DNA of 64,000 bases from Nocardia mikamii NBRC 108933 (GTDB lineage Bacteria; Actinomycetota; Actinomycetes; Mycobacteriales; Mycobacteriaceae): positions 248,001 through 312,000 of the forward strand of contig NZ_BDCM01000003.1 of assembly GCF_001613505.1 (NCBI RefSeq), read 5' to 3'. This document shows, one piece after another, positions 44,733 through 53,637 of this stretch (its first letter is position 1; the number at the start of each line of letters is the position of its first letter). The notes under the pieces are model-generated. The model searched no databases. It was not told the origin of the DNA and saw only the letters and a list, made by a program, of their open reading frames with translations. Both the position numbers and the translations under genes were made by a program.

Positions 44733-44778
44733 CGCGGCCCTCCGTGGTTACGCTGCGCTGCCGCCTCCGGGCCGCGCC
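44733..44778 (-). repeat. Intergenic repeat, copy B
   Basis: Same two blocks as copy A, separated by 4 bases, with a perfect 7-bp flanking inverted repeat GCGGCCC (44734-44740) / GGGCCGC (44769-44775). It overlaps the last residues and the TAA stop of the aminopeptidase gene. Confidence 0.85.
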
Positions 44779-46079
44779 GCTCCCGCCGGGGTGAGGAAGG
44801 CCGCCAGCGCCGCCGAATAGGAGGGCACGTCCGCGGCTCCCATCAGTTCGCGGGCCGAATGCATCGCCAGCTGCGGTGCACCCACATCGACGGTCGGCAT
44901 GCCGGTGCGCGCCGCGGTCATCGGGCCGATCGTCGAACCACACGGCAGATCCGCGCGATGCACGTACCGCTGCAGCGGCACGCCGGCCTGCGCACAGGCC
45001 AGAGCGAAGGCTCCGGCGCCGACCGCGTCGGTGGCGTAGCGCAAATTCTGGTTCACCTTCAGCACCGGGCCACCGCCGACCTCGATGCGATGCGAGGGCT
45101 CGTGCCGGTCCGGATAATTGGGGTGGGTGGCGTGAGCCATGTCGCCGGAGGCGCAGATCGAACCCGCCAGTGCCGCAAGGTAATCCGCGCGGCCACCGCC
45201 GCGGGCGAGCACGATCCGCTCCAGGATCGCGGGCAGCAGATCCGATTGCGCGCCGCGGTCGGATTGGCTGCCGACCTCCTCGTGATCGAACATCGCCAGC
45301 ACCGGGGTGACATCGCCGTCCCGGCCGGCGGCGGCCAGGAACGCCTGCAGTCCGGCATAGCAGGTGGCCTGATTGTCCAGCCGCGGCGCGCTCACCAGAT
45401 CCCGGTCGCGGCCGACCACCCGGCTCGGTTCCAGGTCGTGGGTCATCAGTTCCCATCCGAGCACGTCACTGGCGGGGACGCCGGCCTGCTCGGCGACGTA
45501 GGCGATGAACGAGCGCGGCCGCTCCCCCAACCCCCAGATACCGTTGACGTGGCGTTGCGGATCCAGCGTCACACCGCGCCGATCCTCGGACAGGTGGATG
45601 GCCAGTTGCGGCACACGGACCAGCGGATCGTCGATGCGGACCAGCCGCTGACCCAGCCCGTCGCCCTCGCGCACGGTGAGCCGGCCCGAGATGCCGAGAT
45701 CGCGATCCAGCCAGGAATTGAGCCAGGCGCCGCCATAGGGCTCCAGGCCGATCATCTGCCAGCCCGCGACGGCCAGGTCGGGATGCTGTTTGACGCGCAG
45801 ATTCGGACTGTCGGTGTGCGCGCCGACCACCCGGAACGCCCCCGCCGGATCGGTGTTCGTCGCGACCCATGCCACCAGCGAACCGCCGCGGATCACGAAG
45901 TAGCGGCCCCCTCCCCCGTTCGTCTCCGCCGCCTCGGACCACGGCCGGGCCTCGGGCAGTTCGGTGAATCCGTGCGCCGCCAATTCGGCTGCCACGGTGC
46001 GGCATACGTGGAACGGAGATGGCGAGGCATCGATGAAGGCGCACAGCCCGGAGGCCGTCGCGGTGGTGGAGACCGGCAT
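44748..46079 (-). CDS. pepC: M18 family aminopeptidase (PepC/ApeB)
   Basis: A cytosolic zinc aminopeptidase releasing N-terminal acidic or neutral residues. 443 residues with the metal-site segments [39 protein letters not shown] and [15 protein letters not shown]. The last residues [11 protein letters not shown] and the stop are formed by repeat copy B. ATG 46079 lies 7 bases after TAGGAT, so it is probably leaderless. It corresponds to Rv0800. Confidence 0.93.
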   Translation of the reverse strand: MPVSTTATASGLCAFIDASPSPFHVCRTVAAELAAHGFTELPEARPWSEAAETNGGGGRYFVIRGGSLVAWVATNTDPAGAFRVVGAHTDSPNLRVKQHPDLAVAGWQMIGLEPYGGAWLNSWLDRDLGISGRLTVREGDGLGQRLVRIDDPLVRVPQLAIHLSEDRRGVTLDPQRHVNGIWGLGERPRSFIAYVAEQAGVPASDVLGWELMTHDLEPSRVVGRDRDLVSAPRLDNQATCYAGLQAFLAAAGRDGDVTPVLAMFDHEEVGSQSDRGAQSDLLPAILERIVLARGGGRADYLAALAGSICASGDMAHATHPNYPDRHEPSHRIEVGGGPVLKVNQNLRYATDAVGAGAFALACAQAGVPLQRYVHRADLPCGSTIGPMTAARTGMPTVDVGAPQLAMHSARELMGAADVPSYSAALAAFLTPAGAARPGGGSAA

Positions 46080-46086
46080 ACCGGCG

Positions 46087-46092
46087 ATCCTA
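46087..46092 (-). promoter_or_regulatory. -10 box of leaderless pepC
   Basis: TAGGAT on the - strand, 7 bases before ATG 46079; no ribosome site. Confidence 0.5.
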
Positions 46093-46148
46093 ACGGCTGC
46101 CGGAATTGCCGTATTTTTGCCGAGTCGGCCGTCTCCTACCGAACCGGA

Positions 46149-46583
46149 TCAATCCGCCTGCGTCTCGACCATCAACTCGAGTAGCCGGAGCAATTCCGCG
46201 TGATTTCGCGCGCCGATTCGTTTCCGCAATTCCTCTTCGGCCAGTGACTCCTGCTCACGAACCGAATCCACCAGATCCTTGCCGCGGTGGGTCAAACCGA
46301 TGAGAATGCGGCGGCGATCGTCCTCGGCCGCAATTCGAAAGATCAGGCCGCGTTCGGCCAGGGCGTCGGCGTGACGGGTGGCCGACGAGGGCGGTAGCTG
46401 GGCGCGAACCGCGAGCTCGCTCATGGTGATGCCGGAGCGGTCGGACAGATTCGACAGCATGGCCCACTGGTCGGCGGTCAGTTGCCTGGCACACAGTGCC
46501 GCGTCGAGGTGCCGGAGCCAACCGCGTTCCGCAGCGCGCAGCGCCCCGTGCAGCGTGGCGACGCCACTTACAATGGTCGACAT
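46149..46583 (-). CDS. MarR family regulator
   Basis: 144 residues of the winged-helix MarR type. It has the N-terminal helix WLRHLDAALCARQLTADQWAML, recognition helix ELAVRAQLPPSSATRHADAL (about 60-80), wing AAEDDRRRILIGLTHRG, and a C-terminal dimerisation helix. ATG 46583 has a GGGCGGAG site. It is divergent from the AmiC-like gene, whose ATG is only 45 bases away, so the two very likely share control. Effector unknown. Confidence 0.9.
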   Translation of the reverse strand: MSTIVSGVATLHGALRAAERGWLRHLDAALCARQLTADQWAMLSNLSDRSGITMSELAVRAQLPPSSATRHADALAERGLIFRIAAEDDRRRILIGLTHRGKDLVDSVREQESLAEEELRKRIGARNHAELLRLLELMVETQAD

Positions 46584-46628
46584 ATTCTCCGCCCCATCAT
46601 TTCGCTCGGATACGAAGAAGGGTACCGA

Positions 46629-47696
46629 ATGTTCTCCTTCGGCGAGAGCCCGGACGAAGTGGTCGAGGTACTGAATATCGTCCCGCTGCAGGGCCCCGTA
46701 GGAATTGTCGCGCCGTCCTGTGAAGCCGCGATTTCCTTGGCCGCAAAAGAAATCAACAGTGGCACAGGAATTCTGGGCCGGCAGGTGCGGGTGACGACCA
46801 TCGACGGCGGCCGCAGTCCGGCCGAGGTGGCCGACGAGGTCTCGGCGCTGCTGGCCACCGGGATGGTCGATGCCATCACCGGCTGGCACATCTCGGCGGT
46901 ACGCCAGGCGGTTGCCCGGGTCACCGGCGGGCGGGTCCCCTACCTGTTCGCCAACGTCTACGAGGAGTTGCCGAACGAACCGGCCGAGGTGGTGATGATC
47001 GGCGAGGCACCCAGCGGCCACATCCTGCCGGCCATGCGGTGGCTGTCGCGGGAATTCGGCACCCGGCGCTGGGCGATCATCGGCAACGACTACATCTGGC
47101 CGGTGGCCACCGGTCGCGACGTCCGTGCCGCGTACCGCGAGGCCGTCCACTACGAGCGCTACGTGCCGCTGGGCACCCGGGACTTCGGATCGATCCTCAC
47201 CGACCCGCTGCTGGACCGGGTCGACGGCATCGTGATGCTGCTGGTCGGGATGGACGCGGTCCGGTTCAATCAGCAGTTCACCGCGATGGGCCGGGCCGCG
47301 ACGCAACTGCGGGTCAGCCCGGTCGTCGACGAACAACTCCTGCTCGCCGCCGGCCCCGGCGCCAATACCGATCTCTATGTCGCGTCCAGTCTGTTCCCGG
47401 ATGTGAACGCCGATCCCGATCGGCTGGCGCGCTATCACCACATGCACGGCCGCTTCGCGCCGAAACTCACCTACTTCGGCAACACCGCCTACGAGGCGCT
47501 GCACACGCTGCGGGCGATGGCCCATGCGGTCGGCTCCCTCGAGGTGCCGCGGATGCGGGCCGCGCTCGAGGACGGCGTGGTGCTGGAGACGCCGTCGGGC
47601 GCGCGGATGTACCGCGACAACCACGTGGTCCGCCCGCCCAGCCTGATCGCCCGCGCAGAGGGCGTGGACCTGCGGGTTCTGGACACCCTGTACTGA
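46629..47696 (+). CDS. AmiC/UrtA-like solute-binding protein without signal peptide
   Basis: 355 residues of the Leu/Ile/Val-binding (Peripla_BP_5/6) fold: VEVLNIVPLQGPVGIVAPSC, AAKEINSGTGILGRQVRV, RRWAIIGNDYIWP. These are closest in style to AmiC, the cytosolic amide sensor, and to urea- or amide-binding proteins. There is no signal peptide or lipobox and no permease or ATPase nearby, so a cytosolic sensor is more plausible than a transporter subunit. AAGGG precedes ATG 46629. The divergent MarR gene is the natural partner, but that link is inferred. Confidence 0.75.
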   Translation: MFSFGESPDEVVEVLNIVPLQGPVGIVAPSCEAAISLAAKEINSGTGILGRQVRVTTIDGGRSPAEVADEVSALLATGMVDAITGWHISAVRQAVARVTGGRVPYLFANVYEELPNEPAEVVMIGEAPSGHILPAMRWLSREFGTRRWAIIGNDYIWPVATGRDVRAAYREAVHYERYVPLGTRDFGSILTDPLLDRVDGIVMLLVGMDAVRFNQQFTAMGRAATQLRVSPVVDEQLLLAAGPGANTDLYVASSLFPDVNADPDRLARYHHMHGRFAPKLTYFGNTAYEALHTLRAMAHAVGSLEVPRMRAALEDGVVLETPSGARMYRDNHVVRPPSLIARAEGVDLRVLDTLY

Positions 47697-47717
47697 CGCC
47701 ACGCACCGGCGCCCGGC

Positions 47718-48716
47718 TCACTCGAGCCCGAGCGCCTTGTGGGTGACCTCAACCGAATCATTCGGTGGCGCAACGGTTTCCGGGCCCGGCGTGGCGAGCA
47801 GTGGCCGGTCCGGACCGAGTCCCTTGTCGACGGCGGCGGCCCGGACCGCGTTGACCACGAACAGCAGCGCCGCCCGGCGTGCCGTATTGGTGCGGTAGGC
47901 CAGCGAGACGGTCCTGGTGAGCCCCTCGCCGAGTCCGACGATATCCACGCCCGCCGGTCGCAGCGCCAGCCCCAGATCGGAGACCAGCGTGACGCCCAGT
48001 CCGGCCGCGACCAGCGCCATCGCGGTCGACTGCTCCTCCACTTCGTGATCGATGCGCGGTTCGACCCCGCCGGATTGGAAGGCCAGCCGAACCGCATGAC
48101 CGAAATGGGAGCGAGCGGGCGCGAGGATCCACGGGTGTTCGGCCAGGTCCGCCAAGGTCGCCGTCCGCGCCGGCACCGCGCCGGCCGGAACCGCCGCGTA
48201 GAGCCGCTCGACCGCGATGACGGCACGTTCCAGACCGCGGTCCCAGGTCATCTGATAATTCGAATAGTCGAGCACGAACGACAGGTCCAGAGTGCCGTCG
48301 CGCACCGCGGCAGCCGTCGCCTCCGGCGCGAGTTCCCTGGTCCGCACCAGAATTCCCGGATGGGCGCGGGCGAGCGCGGTGAGCGCGTCGGGCAGCAGCC
48401 CCGAGGCGACCGAGGCCCACACCCCGGCGGTGAGTGTCGCCGACACCGACTCCCCGGACTCCTCGAGCGCCTGTGTCGCTCGCTCCACCGAGGCGAGGAT
48501 CTCCTCGGCGTGCTCGGCGAGCAGCACCCCGCGATCGGTGAGCTGCAGCCGGCGCCCACGCCTCTCGAACAGGCGCAGCCCCACGTCCCGCTCCAACTGC
48601 GCCAGCTGTTGCGACACCGCCGACGCGGTGTAGTGCAACGCACTCGCGGCCGCGGTGATCGTGCCGCGCCGATGCAGCTCGCGCAGCATGCGTAGTCGGG
48701 GCAGCGACAGGTCCAT
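47718..48716 (-). CDS. LysR family regulator
   Basis: 332 residues. The N-terminal helix-turn-helix (about 1-60) reads MDLSLPRLRMLRELHRRGTI, then AAASALHYTASAVSQQLAQL, followed by the effector domain. ATG 48716 follows TACGCT by 7 bases and is probably leaderless. It is divergent from the Glu/Leu dehydrogenase gene across a 321-base gap that contains tandem repeats, so regulation of that gene is likely. The long open frame upstream of 48716 is an antisense artefact. Confidence 0.92.
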   Translation of the reverse strand: MDLSLPRLRMLRELHRRGTITAAASALHYTASAVSQQLAQLERDVGLRLFERRGRRLQLTDRGVLLAEHAEEILASVERATQALEESGESVSATLTAGVWASVASGLLPDALTALARAHPGILVRTRELAPEATAAAVRDGTLDLSFVLDYSNYQMTWDRGLERAVIAVERLYAAVPAGAVPARTATLADLAEHPWILAPARSHFGHAVRLAFQSGGVEPRIDHEVEEQSTAMALVAAGLGVTLVSDLGLALRPAGVDIVGLGEGLTRTVSLAYRTNTARRAALLFVVNAVRAAAVDKGLGPDRPLLATPGPETVAPPNDSVEVTHKALGLE

Positions 48717-48723
48717 GTCTTCG

Positions 48724-48729
48724 AGCGTA
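48724..48729 (-). promoter_or_regulatory. -10 box of leaderless lysR-type gene
   Basis: TACGCT on the - strand, 7 bases before ATG 48716; no ribosome site. Confidence 0.45.
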
Positions 48730-48770
48730 AGCGGTGCGTGGAAACCGTACGGATGGCTGGGAACGCCTGC

Positions 48771-48862
48771 GGCAGCACCGGAACGACACTGTGCGGCAGC
48801 ACTGGAACGACACTGTGCGGCAGCACCGGAACACGCGGTGCGGCGGCACCGTAACACTGTGC
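48771..48862. repeat. Degenerate tandem repeats in the LysR-dehydrogenase gap
   Basis: Four units, GGCAGCACCGGAACGACACTGTGC (split here as GGCAGCACCGGA and ACGACACTGTGC) and variants, start at 48771, 48795, 48819 and 48842, with lengths 24, 24, 23 and 21 bases. Each can pair GCAC with GTGC. A fifth partial unit follows. They lie directly between the two divergent genes. The remaining part of the gap, to 49037, shows no gene. Confidence 0.85.
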
Positions 48863-49037
48863 AGAAACACTGAACACGGCCGTGAACGAACCGTAAATAG
48901 ACGTGTGACCGGGCAGCACGCAGGCTGGTGACAGCGAACCACCAGCCGGGACGACGAGGTCCGGACGCCGACATCGCGCGACTCGACGTTCCCCGCGGGT
49001 GGTGGTCGGCCACCCGAACGACAAGGAGGAGTTCGCC

Positions 49038-50291
49038 GTGACGACGATCCATAACCCGGCCGAGGACACCGCATCGACCGTCCCCGCAACCGTCCCGGTG
49101 CCCACGACCGTCCCGGTCATTGCCGCGGCCCGCCGGGCCGAGCCGTATATGCGGCTGCAGTGGACCGATTCGGACACCGGCGCCGTCGGCTACCTGGTCG
49201 TCCACACCTTGCGCGGCGGCCTCGCCACGGGCGGTACCCGCATGCGGGCAGGCTGCACGCTGAGCGAGGTGGAGGATCTGGCGCGCGGAATGGCCGCCAA
49301 GACCGCGACCTTCGACCTGCCGATCGGCGGTGCGAAGGGCGGCATCGACTTCGACCCGAAGGATCCGCGCGCCGTCGGAGTGCTGGAGCGATTCTGCGAG
49401 GCCATGCGCCCGTGGATCGACGCGCACTGGGTGACCGCGGAGGATCTGGGCGTGCCCCAGCATCTGATCGACGAGGTCTTCGAGAAGCTGGGCCTGGGCC
49501 AGAGCTACCACGCCGCGATCCGCCGCGCCGCCGATCCGGCCGCCACCCTGGAACGGGTCCGCGACGGGCTGAGCGCGGCGGTCGAGGGCGGTTTCCTGCT
49601 GGGCGATGTGATCGGCGGGTACGGTGTCGCGCACGCCTGCCTCGCCACCGCTGTGTCCTGGGGCCGGATGCCCGCCGAGACGACCGTCGCGATCCAGGGA
49701 GTCGGCACCATGGGCGGCGCCGCGGCCTACTACCTGCACGAGGCGGGAATGCGCGTGACCACCGTGGCCGATGCCGCCGGGGCCCTCTACCGCAACGGCG
49801 GGCTGGATATCCCGGCGCTACTGGAATTGCGCGACGAGTACGGCGAGATCGACCGTTCCCGGCTGCCCGCGGATGTCGAGCAACTGCCACGCGCCGCGGT
49901 CCTGTCCGCCGACGTCGACATCCTGGTCCCCGCGGCGATCTCGTACGCGATCACGCCGGACAACTCGTTCGACGTGCGCGCGCGTGTCGTCGTCGAGGCC
50001 GCCAACGCCGCCACCACCCCGGAGGCGGAGGCCATGCTCGCCGCCCGCGGCGTCGCGGTGCTGCCGGACTTCGTCGCGAATGCCGGTGCGGTCGCGTGGG
50101 CATGGTGGCTGCTGCTCGGTGAGGTCGACGACATTCCGGACACGTCCTTCGATCGCCTGCGCACCACCATGCACACCAAGGTCGCGCGGTTGCTGTCCGC
50201 CTGGACCGATCACGGCATCACACCGCGTGACACCGGCCGACGCTGGGCGGACGACCCGGCACCGATCACCGCGACGGTCGTGATCCCCTGA
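49038..50291 (+). CDS. Glu/Leu/Phe/Val dehydrogenase family protein
   Basis: An NAD(P)-dependent amino acid dehydrogenase, 417 residues. The substrate domain has GGTRMRAGCTLSEVEDLARG, MAAKTA (Lys 88) and the catalytic segment LPIGGAKGGIDFDP (Lys 100). The Rossmann domain has IQGVGTMGGAAAYYL. A Val/Pro/Thr-rich lead of about 30 residues precedes the domain. GTG 49038 has a perfect AAGGAGGAG site. The substrate (glutamate or a branched-chain amino acid) cannot be fixed from motifs alone. It is divergently controlled with the LysR gene. Confidence 0.9.
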   Translation: MTTIHNPAEDTASTVPATVPVPTTVPVIAAARRAEPYMRLQWTDSDTGAVGYLVVHTLRGGLATGGTRMRAGCTLSEVEDLARGMAAKTATFDLPIGGAKGGIDFDPKDPRAVGVLERFCEAMRPWIDAHWVTAEDLGVPQHLIDEVFEKLGLGQSYHAAIRRAADPAATLERVRDGLSAAVEGGFLLGDVIGGYGVAHACLATAVSWGRMPAETTVAIQGVGTMGGAAAYYLHEAGMRVTTVADAAGALYRNGGLDIPALLELRDEYGEIDRSRLPADVEQLPRAAVLSADVDILVPAAISYAITPDNSFDVRARVVVEAANAATTPEAEAMLAARGVAVLPDFVANAGAVAWAWWLLLGEVDDIPDTSFDRLRTTMHTKVARLLSAWTDHGITPRDTGRRWADDPAPITATVVIP

Positions 50292-50303
50292 GCGACAGGC
50301 CGA

Positions 50304-50990
50304 TCAGGCCGTGGTGACGAGGCTGTCGAGCACCGAGAGGAAGATCCCCAGTCCGTCGTCACTCGGCCCGGTCAGCGGTTCGGTGGCATGTTCCGGGTGC
50401 GGCATGAGGCCGACGACGCGACCGTTCGGCGAGGCGATGCCGGCGATATCGCGCTGCGAACCGTTGGGGTTGCCGCCCACGTAGCGGAAGACCACCCGGC
50501 CCTCACCCTCGAGTTCGTCGAGCACGGCCTGCGAAGCCTGGTAGCGGCCCTCGGCGTTCTTCACCGGGACCAGAATCTGCGCACCCGCGTCGTAGCGCGA
50601 GGACCAGGCGGTCGCGGTGGACTCCACCCGCAGCCACTGGTCCCGGCAGACGAAGTGCAGCCCCTCGTTGCGGGTGAGCGCGCCCGGCAGCAGCCCGGCC
50701 TCGCACAGCACCTGGAAACCGTTGCAGATTCCCAGCACCGGCATACCCTTACCGGCGGCCTCGACGACCTTGCCCATCACGGGCGCGAACCGTGCGATGG
50801 CACCGGCGCGCAGATAGTCGCCGTAGGAGAACCCACCCGGCACCACCACCGCGTCGACACCCTTGAGGTCGGCGTCGGCATGCCACAGGTTCACCGCTTC
50901 GGCGCCGGCCAGCCGGACCGCGCGCGCCGCGTCGACGTCGTCGAGCGTGCCGGGGAAGGTGATGACACCGATTCGCGCAGAGCTGGTCAC
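50304..50990 (-). CDS. purQ: FGAM synthase glutaminase subunit PurQ
   Basis: The glutamine amidotransferase subunit that supplies ammonia to PurL. 228 residues, class I triad type: [19 protein letters not shown] at the N-terminus, nucleophile loop [13 protein letters not shown], and a C-terminal [11 protein letters not shown] containing His and Glu. Its start overlaps the purS stop by 4 bases, giving purS-purQ coupling. Confidence 0.97.
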   Translation of the reverse strand: MTSSARIGVITFPGTLDDVDAARAVRLAGAEAVNLWHADADLKGVDAVVVPGGFSYGDYLRAGAIARFAPVMGKVVEAAGKGMPVLGICNGFQVLCEAGLLPGALTRNEGLHFVCRDQWLRVESTATAWSSRYDAGAQILVPVKNAEGRYQASQAVLDELEGEGRVVFRYVGGNPNGSQRDIAGIASPNGRVVGLMPHPEHATEPLTGPSDDGLGIFLSVLDSLVTTA

Positions 50991-51223
50991 GGCAGCCGCA
51001 CCACTTTCCAGTCCTCGATCACCGTGTTGGCGAGCAGGGCCTCGGCGATCTTCTCGAGCTCGGCATCGCTGACGCTGTCGTCGATGTCGAGCTCGAACCG
51101 CTTGCCCTGCCGCACATCCGACACACCCGGGAAACCCAGGCGTCCGAGCGCGCCGGCGATGGCCTGACCCTGGGGATCCAGGATCTCGGCCTTCGGCATC
51201 ACCTCGACCACAACTCGTGCCAC
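50987..51223 (-). CDS. purS: FGAM synthase subunit PurS
   Basis: The small subunit bridging PurQ and PurL. 78 residues, [20 protein letters not shown], then [11 protein letters not shown] and VRQGKRFEL, the typical PurS sequence. GTG 51223 has a GAGGAG site. It is the first gene of purSQ. purL lies 8 kb away on the same strand. Confidence 0.96.
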   Translation of the reverse strand: MARVVVEVMPKAEILDPQGQAIAGALGRLGFPGVSDVRQGKRFELDIDDSVSDAELEKIAEALLANTVIEDWKVVRLP

Positions 51224-51341
51224 GCGTTGCTCCTCAAGCTGGTGGGGGGATTACCACAACAGCTTAATCGGGGCTACTCCCGGGCGCCGCGCCGGGCCGC
51301 GACCCCTGCGAGGGACGTCACAGCGCCTGTCGGCCGGCCTC

Positions 51342-51388
51342 CGCGCGGCCCTCCGTGGTTACGCGGGCTGCCGCCTCCGGGCCCGCGC
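51342..51388 (-). repeat. Intergenic repeat, copy C
   Basis: Same blocks as copies A and B, CCTCCGTGGTTACGC and CTGCCGCCTCCGG, separated by 3 bases, with near-complementary flanks (CGCGGCCC and GGGCCCGCG). It lies between purS and the divergent metallo-hydrolase gene. Confidence 0.85.
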
Positions 51389-51415
51389 TGCGGCCGGGGG
51401 ATATAGCGTGAATCC

Positions 51416-52060
51416 ATGCGCATCGCCCACTTCGGTCATTCCTGCGTCCTCGTCGAATTGAACGGCACGAAGATCCTGTTCGATCCGGGCACTTTCTCGC
51501 ACGGCTTCGAAGGCATCACGGGACTCGACGCGATCGCGATCACCCATCAGCATCCCGACCACATCGATCCCAACCGGATCGAGGCCCTGGTCGACGCGAA
51601 TCCGAGCGCCCGCCTGCTCAGCGATCCGCAGACCGCACAGCAGCGCGGTGAACCGTGGCAGGCCGTGCACGCGGGCAATATCGTCACCATCGGCGATCTG
51701 CAGATCACCGGGGGCGGCGGCAAGCACGCGGTGATCCATCCGGAGCTGCCGGTCGTCGACAACACCGTCTTCCAGCTCGGCAGCGCCGAGGATCCGGCAC
51801 AGTTCGTCCACCCGGGCGATTCGCTGTGGGTGCCGCCGGTATCGGTCGGAGTGCTGGCGGTGCCGGCGGTCGCGCCGTGGATGAAGATCAGCGAGGCGGT
51901 GGACTATCTGCGCGCCGTGGCCCCGCGCACCGCCGTCCCCATCCACTACGGCATCATCGCGCCGGAGGCACAGGGCATCTACTTCGGCCGCCTGTCCGAA
52001 ATGCGCCCGGCCGACACCGAATTCGCACTCATCGAGCCGGAGGACAACAAGACCTTCTAG
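51416..52060 (+). CDS. Metallo-beta-lactamase-fold hydrolase (UlaG-like)
   Basis: 214 residues. The metal-binding motif THQHPDHID (HxHxDH, about 42-50) and later HAVIHPEL and VPIHYGII supply further ligands. The N-terminal MRIAHFGHSCVLVELNGTKI is typical of the UlaG/beta-lactamase-like lineage that includes lactonase and phosphodiesterase relatives. The substrate is unknown. ATG 51416 follows TAGCGT by 6 bases and looks leaderless. It is divergent from purSQ. Confidence 0.88.
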   Translation: MRIAHFGHSCVLVELNGTKILFDPGTFSHGFEGITGLDAIAITHQHPDHIDPNRIEALVDANPSARLLSDPQTAQQRGEPWQAVHAGNIVTIGDLQITGGGGKHAVIHPELPVVDNTVFQLGSAEDPAQFVHPGDSLWVPPVSVGVLAVPAVAPWMKISEAVDYLRAVAPRTAVPIHYGIIAPEAQGIYFGRLSEMRPADTEFALIEPEDNKTF

Positions 52061-52104
52061 CGAGCGCCTCCGGTCCTCGGATACCCGTCGACCTCGGATA
52101 CCCG

Positions 52105-53475
52105 TCAATGCGTATACGAGGACAGGAACAACGCCTCCGCCAGCGCCACGTGCTCGATCTCGCTGGGATCGACACTCTCGTTCGGGGCGTGGATGAGGCA
52201 TTTCGGCTCCTCGACGCCGAGCAGCATGATCTCTGCGTCGGGATAGGTCTCGGCGAAGACGTTGCACAGCGGAATCGAACCGCCCTGCCCCTGCGTGGTG
52301 GCGGCGCGGCCGTACGCGGCGGCGAACGCGTCCTCCATCGCCAGCCGCGCCGGGCCGCCGGTACCGGACCGGAACGGCGCACCCGTCCCCTCGGTCTCGA
52401 CTCGAATGCGCGCACCCCACGGCGTATGCGATTCCAGATGTGCGGTAAGGGCTTTCAAGGCGGGAGCCGGGTCGACCCCGGGCGGGATCCGCAGATTCAA
52501 TCGGGCCCGCGCGCTCGGCTGCACGGCCGCCGCAGATCCGACTACCGGCGGCACATCGATGCCCAGCACGGTCAGGGCCGGGCGCGCCCAGAGCATGTCC
52601 GAGATACTGCCGCTGCCCAGCACCCGCACACCGTCGAGGATGCCGGCATCGACCCGGAACTGCTCGACCGGATACTGCGCGCCGTCCCAGACCTGATCGG
52701 CCGGCAACCCGTCGACCGTGGTGTTCCCGTGTTCGTCCCGCAGCGTCGCGAGTACCTGGATCAACGCGGCGACGGCGTCCGGAGCGGCCCCGCCGAACAT
52801 GCCGGAATGCAAAGGGCCGGACAGGGTTTCGACGGTGACGAGCACGTTCACGTTTCCGCGCAGGGTCTGGGTGAAGGTCGGCACGCCCGCCGCGAAATTA
52901 CCGCAGTCACCGATCAGCAGGGCGTCGGCGCGCAGCAGGTCCGCGTGCTGCGGAACGAATTCCTCCAGACCGCCGGTGCCCTGCTCCTCGGAGCCCTCGC
53001 ACACCAGCGTGATGCCGACCGGATAACCCTTGTCTCCCAGCGTGTTCCGCAGGGCCCGCAGGGCGGTCAGATGGACGACGATATTGCCCTTGCAGTCGGC
53101 CGCGCCGCGCCCGTACCAGCGGCCGGCGCGCTCGGTGAGCTCCCACACCGGCGTCTGCCAGGCCGCCTCGTCCACCGGCGGCTGCACGTCGTAGTGGCTG
53201 TACAGCAGCACCGTGGGCGCCCCGGGTGGAGCCGGATACCGGGCCACGACCGCCTCGCTACCGTCGGGCGTCTCGTGCAGGCCGACGTCGGTGAGACCGA
53301 GATCGGCGAAGGCGTCGGCGACCCATCGCGCCGCCCGATGACATTCTTCCGGCGGAAACTGCCGCGCATCGGCCACGGAACGATACGAAACCAACTGGGC
53401 CAGATCGGCTTTCGCCTGCGGCATCAAGGCGCGCACCTGTTCGCGCAGGGCCGCCGTCCGAGATTCGTCGGTCAT
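52105..53475 (-). CDS. M20 family dipeptidase
   Basis: 456 residues, a zinc metallopeptidase. The metal-ligand segments are LLYSHYDVQPP, GRGAADCKGN, CEGSEEQGTGG and LIGDCGN, with a late His in CLIHAPNESVDP. The dimerisation domain lies between about residues 180 and 330. It is cytosolic and probably cleaves dipeptides. ATG 53475 follows TAGGTT by 6 bases, another probable leaderless start. It is convergent with the metallo-hydrolase gene. Confidence 0.92.
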   Translation of the reverse strand: MTDESRTAALREQVRALMPQAKADLAQLVSYRSVADARQFPPEECHRAARWVADAFADLGLTDVGLHETPDGSEAVVARYPAPPGAPTVLLYSHYDVQPPVDEAAWQTPVWELTERAGRWYGRGAADCKGNIVVHLTALRALRNTLGDKGYPVGITLVCEGSEEQGTGGLEEFVPQHADLLRADALLIGDCGNFAAGVPTFTQTLRGNVNVLVTVETLSGPLHSGMFGGAAPDAVAALIQVLATLRDEHGNTTVDGLPADQVWDGAQYPVEQFRVDAGILDGVRVLGSGSISDMLWARPALTVLGIDVPPVVGSAAAVQPSARARLNLRIPPGVDPAPALKALTAHLESHTPWGARIRVETEGTGAPFRSGTGGPARLAMEDAFAAAYGRAATTQGQGGSIPLCNVFAETYPDAEIMLLGVEEPKCLIHAPNESVDPSEIEHVALAEALFLSSYTH

Positions 53476-53637
53476 GTACCCAACCTAACTCCCCTCCGGG
53501 TTCGGTCGCATCGGCACCGGGTGCGGCGCGGGCCGGAATTCGCCCGATTTGTCCCTCGCGTTCGCGACCGTCGCGCAACCGCAGCGGGGCATGATGAGGG
53601 AGAGCTCGACCGCGATCCGACCACCGGAGAGGACGAG

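Noticed and set aside
46149..47702. A 517-codon open frame on the - strand covering the MarR gene and beyond
   Set aside because: Only its last 144 residues are MarR. The rest is antisense to the AmiC-like gene and has the Arg/His/Gly-rich composition of a shadow frame.
48771..48862. Could the promoter tandem repeats be a CRISPR array?
   Set aside because: Units are adjacent, of unequal length and have no unique spacers.
48717..49739. Extension of the LysR frame to 673 codons
   Set aside because: The upstream part is antisense to the dehydrogenase gene and runs through the tandem repeats. ATG 48716 has its own -10 box and a typical LysR N-terminus.
51655..53637. A 1142-codon open frame on the + strand ending in glutamate decarboxylase
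   Set aside because: The first about 660 codons run antisense to the M20 peptidase and across the metallo-hydrolase gene in the wrong frame. Family similarity begins only at ATG 53638.
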